Positions 60,405 to 64,000 of a DNA stretch of 64,000 nucleotides are shown here, piece after piece. How positions within the stretch are numbered: position 1 is the stretch's first letter; each line of letters starts with the position of its first letter. Both the position numbers and the translations under genes were made by a program. Source of the DNA: Rossellomorea aquimaris TF-12 (GTDB taxonomy: Bacteria; Bacillota; Bacilli; Bacillales; Bacillaceae_B); assembly GCF_001648555.1 (NCBI RefSeq), contig NZ_LQXM01000020.1:56588-120587 (forward strand), read 5' to 3'. The notes below the pieces were generated by a model that was given only the letters and a program-made list of their open reading frames with translations, had not been told where the DNA came from and did not search any database.

Positions 60405-60890
60405 ATGAAAAAGAGAGTGAAATTATTTGCCTCCAATATTGTTATCTTGATAATGGTTCTTGGTGGGTGTGCAAGTCAACAAGAAGAATCAATTCATGAA
60501 AAACATGAAACAATGGGTGGAGATATCCAGGAAGAAACACATTCTGTTGAGGACCTTCCAAATTTTCTTAATGATAAGGACGAAAATATGCAGTTGATCT
60601 ACACTTCTGCTGCAAAGAGTGAAGAACTATTAAAATATATTCCTTGTTATTGTGGGTGCGGGGATTCAGCAGGACACGAGAATAATCTAAATTGTTTTGT
60701 ACATGAAATAAAAGACGAAAAGATTGTATGGGATGATCATGGAACAAAATGTCAAGTTTGTATTGATATTGCTGCTGAGGCTATTGTTAAATACAATAAG
60801 GGACAAGCCATTAAAGATATACGAGATGACATTGATGCGAAGTATAAAGAAGGATATGCAAAGCCAACCCCAACTCCTATGCCTTCATAA
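60405..60890 (+). CDS. PCYCGC-motif lipoprotein
   Basis: A 161-residue lipoprotein: signal peptide with lipobox VLGGC, an acidic/His-rich linker, then a domain with IPCYCGCGDSAGHENNLNCFV and GTKCQVCIDIA. The five to six Cys and His suggest a redox or copper-binding role, as with other PCYCGC proteins near SCO1-like genes. GAAGGTG precedes the ATG. It is monocistronic with its own terminator. Confidence 0.9.
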   Translation: MKKRVKLFASNIVILIMVLGGCASQQEESIHEKHETMGGDIQEETHSVEDLPNFLNDKDENMQLIYTSAAKSEELLKYIPCYCGCGDSAGHENNLNCFVHEIKDEKIVWDDHGTKCQVCIDIAAEAIVKYNKGQAIKDIRDDIDAKYKEGYAKPTPTPMPS

Positions 60891-60897
60891 TATTTTT

Positions 60898-60930
60898 TCA
60901 GCAGGAGCCTCCCTGCTGATTTTTTATTTT
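60898..60930 (+). terminator. Terminator of the PCYCGC gene
   Basis: TCAGCAGG pairs with CCTGCTGA around a 6-base loop, followed by TTTTTTATTTT. It begins eight bases after the stop codon. Confidence 0.9.
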
Positions 60931-61010
60931 GAAAGGCTCCATTCTTAAAGATTGTTTTCTATTTGGAAGAAGAAAGCAGCAGTTGATTTCCGTAACAGAT
61001 TCTCGTAAAT

Positions 61011-61046
61011 AAAAAAGACGAAAGAAATTTTCTTTCGTCTAAAAAA
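61011..61046 (-). terminator. Terminator of the DegV gene
   Basis: AGACGAAAGA pairs with TCTTTCGTCT in a near-perfect hairpin, with a six-base T-run on the minus strand and an A-run beyond the other arm. Confidence 0.82.
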
Positions 61047-61082
61047 TAATATGATTTCCTATATAGGAGGAAAACAAATATT

Positions 61083-61934
61083 TCAATCTGTATAATACAT
61101 AAATCCGATAGCACCTATTCCAGTATGAGTACTTATAATAGGAGTTGTATAACTTATTTCAAACTCATCATAACCCGTCTTATCCATTATTTTTTCTTTA
61201 AGATTAGTGGCAAGTTCCATCCCATCTGCATGAACAAGGCCAACACCATGAATCGTTTTCCCCTTTACATCCTCAACAAATTGAGATGTTAAATATTTTA
61301 CAACTTGGGAATGACTTCGCACTTTAGCCACTGGCGTGTATTCCCCTCCGTCCAATGACGCAATGGGTTTAATATTTAGTAATGAACCGATCATCGCCCT
61401 GCCTTTTCCGATTCTACCACCTTTAACAAGGTTTTCCAGAGTGTCCACAACGACAAATAACTTTGTCTTTTTACGAATGTTTTCAATCGCTTCAAGAATT
61501 TCTTCAAGGGACTTTCCTTGCTTTGCCAGCTTAGCTGCTTCTATCACTTGAAAAGCCAATCCTTTGGATATAAACCTTGAATCTACAACTGTAACATCAG
61601 AAGATGACATTTCAGCAGCAGATTGTGCTGACCTAACGGTACCACTCATATTCCCTGTCATGTGAATAGATAAAACTTTCGAGCCATCTTTTCCTAACTC
61701 ATCATAAAGTTCTAAAAAAGTGCCTGCAGGTGGCTGAGAGCTTTTTGGCAATTCACTAGACGTTCTCATTTTCTCTAAAAAACTAGAAGGTGAAAGATCA
61801 ATTCTATCTAAATATGTTTCTCCATTGATTGAAATTGATAGTGGAACAACGTGAATATCAAGTTCTTTTACTATTTCATCGGTTAAGTCTACTGTTGAAT
61901 CTGTTACAATGTTAATTTTAGTCAATTTAGCCAC
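61083..61934 (-). CDS. DegV family protein (fatty-acid binding)
   Basis: A 283-residue protein of the DegV/FakB fold. IVTDSTVDLTDEIVKELDIHVVPLSI, SQPPAGTFLELYDEL, ITGNMSGTVRSAQSAAEM (as SIHMTGNMSGTV), and LVKGGRIGKGRAMIGSLLNIKPI are the family marks. DegV proteins bind a fatty acid and hand it to the FakA kinase. It stands alone; which of the several DegV paralogs of B. subtilis it matches is unclear. Confidence 0.94.
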   Translation of the reverse strand: MAKLTKINIVTDSTVDLTDEIVKELDIHVVPLSISINGETYLDRIDLSPSSFLEKMRTSSELPKSSQPPAGTFLELYDELGKDGSKVLSIHMTGNMSGTVRSAQSAAEMSSSDVTVVDSRFISKGLAFQVIEAAKLAKQGKSLEEILEAIENIRKKTKLFVVVDTLENLVKGGRIGKGRAMIGSLLNIKPIASLDGGEYTPVAKVRSHSQVVKYLTSQFVEDVKGKTIHGVGLVHADGMELATNLKEKIMDKTGYDEFEISYTTPIISTHTGIGAIGFMYYTD

Positions 61935-62030
61935 ATCCTATCTACCATATCAATAGTATTATATCGTTAAATGAAAAGGAATCAAACAGATAGTATAGAA
62001 TTCTCTAACTTATTATGTTTATTGGAAAAC

Positions 62031-62073
62031 GAAAAAGTCTGATCCACGACAACCTATTGGTTTATGGATCAGC
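62031..62073 (-). terminator. Terminator of ypmP
   Basis: CTGATCCA pairs with TGGATCAG around an 18-base loop, with a T-run (ACTTTTTC) on the minus strand. Confidence 0.75.
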
Positions 62074-62086
62074 TCCCCTTTTAGTC

Positions 62087-62338
62087 TTATGCATTAAACT
62101 TTAATTCTTCAGTTTTATAAATCTCTTCATATTCTGACCATTTTGTCGTTTTCTTTATGTACTCTCTAAAATTGTACGTTGTTTTAGTCAGGTTTTGTGT
62201 CACAATTTTTGTGATAAATGATTGCAGTTTAAGGTTCACTCTAAAATAGAGCGGGTTTTCTTCTTTTAAGACAGGTACTTCCAAGATTTTGACTTTCCTT
62301 CCATACTTTGATTTGAACTCAATGGTTTTTGTCAGCAA
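62087..62338 (-). CDS. ypmP: YpmP family protein (DUF2535)
   Basis: An 83-residue soluble protein (LTKTIEFKSKYGRKVKILEV, EYIKKTTKWSEYEEIYKTEEL). Length, the VLKEEN segment and position before the yedK/yplQ genes match YpmP of B. subtilis. The start is a TTG eight bases after AGAGGA. Function is unknown. Confidence 0.85.
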   Translation of the reverse strand: MLTKTIEFKSKYGRKVKILEVPVLKEENPLYFRVNLKLQSFITKIVTQNLTKTTYNFREYIKKTTKWSEYEEIYKTEELKFNA

Positions 62339-62447
62339 AGTATCAATCCTCTTTTTTCACCCGTTTATGCTTTTATTATACCCTATTTACAACTGCATAA
62401 ATTGTCTAATCCTGCAACAATTTTAAAATTTTATTGACCTTTTTTCC

Positions 62448-63098
62448 TTAAACAGGCACAAGACATTCTATTGTGTCATTTTTAGGAGAATTCACAATGG
62501 ATGATACCATATAGCTGTTCATATGCTCGGGTTCAAGTGGTTTTAATAGTGATGAAGCCTCTTCAAATGTATATTTCTCTGTATTGAGCCATTTTTCAAT
62601 ATCATCATTATTTGTTAACATAACAGGCATTCTTTCATGGACAGGATTCACAAGAGAATTTGCTGATGTTGTTAAAATGGTAGACGAAGTTGCCTCTCCA
62701 TTTCGGTCCCATAAACCTGCAAATACAAATGGCTGTTCTTTTTTTAATCGAAATCGAAAAGGCACCTTTTGATTCCGTTCTCTCTTCCACTCATAAAATC
62801 CATCTGCAAAGACGATCATTCTTTTTGAGTGTACTAGACTCTTAAAGCTCGGCTTTTCCAACAGGGTTTCACTACGGGCATTTATCAATGGCTTCCATTT
62901 GTTTTGATTAGCCCAACTCGGGATAAGCCCCCAAGTTATTTTTCCTGCTTTTCGTTTCCCTTTGTGTGAAATAAGAGAGAACACTTTTTGGGTTGGAGCA
63001 ATATTATATCTTGGTCTCCAGTCATCCATCAGTTCATCAATTAAGTATTGCTGAACAAGCTCTTCTAATGGTGTGGTCAATGAGAACCTTCCACACAT
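62448..63098 (-). CDS. yedK: YedK/HMCES-type SOS response-associated peptidase
   Basis: A 216-residue SRAP protein that crosslinks itself to abasic sites in single-stranded DNA through its N-terminal Cys. After Met removal it starts CGRFSLTT; KPLINARSETL (Asn), FADGFYEWKR (Glu) and NPVHERMPVML (His) complete the active site. The start at 63098 has AGAGGTG upstream; starting three residues earlier would bury Cys2. It protects replication from abasic lesions. Confidence 0.94.
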   Translation of the reverse strand: MCGRFSLTTPLEELVQQYLIDELMDDWRPRYNIAPTQKVFSLISHKGKRKAGKITWGLIPSWANQNKWKPLINARSETLLEKPSFKSLVHSKRMIVFADGFYEWKRERNQKVPFRFRLKKEQPFVFAGLWDRNGEATSSTILTTSANSLVNPVHERMPVMLTNNDDIEKWLNTEKYTFEEASSLLKPLEPEHMNSYMVSSIVNSPKNDTIECLVPV

Positions 63099-63327
63099 GT
63101 TTATCACCTCTTATGAATGAAATACGAACTTATCTTTATATGAAGGATACCTAAATACTTAGTCCTAATCAAGAACAAGAGTAAAGTGATGAACCTCATT
63201 ATACTTTAACCCTTTAACAGGATAATGATTGCACAAAACAAGGAAGAGGATTATGATAATAATTGTAGAATAACATTCGATGCTTGGTCACACTTTCATA
63301 GATGAATATAGAAAGGATGAGGGTTCT

Positions 63328-63966
63328 TTGACATATGATTTTGATTTTTCTAATTGGAAGGAAGAAATAGCTAACGCCATTACCCATGGAATTGGACTGC
63401 TTTTAAGCATACCTGCGCTGGTCATGCTGATCATATTCGCAGTAGACAAGGGGTCTGCCTGGCACATCGTGAGTTTTTCCATTTTTGGTGCATCCATGAT
63501 TCTCTTGTATTTATTTTCCACACTTCTACATAGTTTCAAGCCTTCTAAGGTAAAGAATCTATTTGCCATATTGGATCACTCAGCTATATATATACTGATT
63601 GCGGGAACTTATACACCTTTTATGCTGGTCAGTGTCAGAAGTCCGCTAGGGTGGACATTATTTGGAGTTGTTTGGGGACTAGCGATAATTGGTATTGTGT
63701 TTAAATGTTATTTTGTACAACGATATCAAGTCATTTCAACTCTCTTCTATCTTATTATGGGTTGGCTTGTCATAATCGCCATAAAACCACTCTATATAAG
63801 TTTAACTGGAACAGGTTTTGCTCTTCTTTTAACAGGTGGAATTATGTATTCCATCGGTGCCATCTTCTATGTATGGAACAAACTACCTTATAATCACGCA
63901 ATATGGCATTTATTTGTATTAGCTGGTAGCAGCTTTATGTATTTTTGCATATTGTTTTATGTCTAA
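63328..63966 (+). CDS. yplQ: TrhA/hemolysin III family membrane protein (YplQ-like)
   Basis: A 212-residue, seven-helix PAQR-type protein. EEIANAITHGIG, FGASMILLYLFSTLLHSF, FAILDHSAIYILIAGTYTPF, and the late NHAIWHLFVLAGS carry the conserved Glu, His and Asp residues that could bind a metal. The likely start is a TTG at 63328 with AAAGGATGAGGG upstream; an ATG near 63280 has no site. In B. subtilis yplQ also neighbours ypmP. Not a true hemolysin; linked to lipid and membrane homeostasis. Confidence 0.88.
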   Translation: MTYDFDFSNWKEEIANAITHGIGLLLSIPALVMLIIFAVDKGSAWHIVSFSIFGASMILLYLFSTLLHSFKPSKVKNLFAILDHSAIYILIAGTYTPFMLVSVRSPLGWTLFGVVWGLAIIGIVFKCYFVQRYQVISTLFYLIMGWLVIIAIKPLYISLTGTGFALLLTGGIMYSIGAIFYVWNKLPYNHAIWHLFVLAGSSFMYFCILFYV

Positions 63967-64000
63967 ATAACAGCAAACATAAAAAGGCGAACTCATTAGC

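Overview
The window is chromosomal DNA from an endospore-forming, low-GC Gram-positive bacterium of the Bacillaceae. The evidence is AAGGAGG-type ribosome binding sites, frequent TTG and GTG starts, a GerA-type germinant receptor operon, spo0M, a yjcZ-type small protein, the kamA/yodPQRST lysine block, and two gene orders also known from Bacillus subtilis: (ctpA) yodJ-deoD-yodL ... yozD-yodN-yozE-yokU-kamA-yodP ... yodQRST, and ypqE-msrB-msrA ... ypmS-ypmR ... ypmP ... yplQ. I see no rRNA, canonical tRNA, CRISPR array, transposase or prophage. The species cannot be named from this sequence.

Layout. 1-4.6 kb: a yxlEFG-like ABC operon (permease cut by the window edge), a WYL regulator, an XRE regulator paired with a small membrane protein, and a DUF4870 protein. 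4.8-7.4 kb: uppP followed by a DedA-family gene (a possible undecaprenyl-phosphate recycling pair), then an amidohydrolase. 7.5-8.3 kb: a highly structured, partly tRNA-like leader whose last hairpin buries the ribosome binding site of a GNAT acetyltransferase; this is the most unusual element of the window. 8.3-13.9 kb: a DUF2639 peptide, a second-type MurG, and a four-gene carotenoid-tailoring operon (CruF-like protein, acyltransferase, glycosyltransferase, CrtN/CrtP-like oxidoreductase). 14-24.8 kb: MATE pump, SDR lacking its catalytic Tyr, YkwD, a rhodanese-like protein without the catalytic Cys, an MFS drug pump with a MarR regulator and matching operators, a CobW GTPase, PAS-STAS and AlbA_2 proteins, and an LCP wall enzyme.

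25-33 kb: carboxy-terminal protease, YitT protein, and a five-gene germinant receptor operon in the order A-C-D-B-B. 33-40.8 kb: YodJ, DeoD, two small basic proteins, YodL, an operon of a His/Lys/Ser-rich peptide, a protein kinase and Spo0M, a DUF2515 protein, then YozD, YodN, YozE and YokU. 40.8-50.5 kb: the lysine 2,3-aminomutase/beta-lysine gene set, with an aldehyde dehydrogenase and an Old Yellow Enzyme gene between yodP and yodQ. 50.9-64 kb: a chemotaxis receptor, YjcZ, DUF502, PTS IIA, MsrB/MsrA, an RsgA paralog, a DUF4397 protein, YpmS/YpmR, nucleoside hydrolase, a PCYCGC lipoprotein, DegV, YpmP, a YedK-type DNA-crosslink protein and a TrhA/hemolysin III protein.

At least five copies of a dispersed intergenic repeat (about 85-230 bp) occur near 15.5, 24.9, 27.4, 33.0 and 44.9 kb. 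The best copies have imperfect terminal inverted repeats and several abut the 3' ends of genes. Several genes too short for ordinary calling were found by reading the gaps: a DUF2639 protein, two small basic proteins, a CotG-like peptide, a 56-aa membrane protein, YjcZ, and a 27-codon ORF ending in a terminator.
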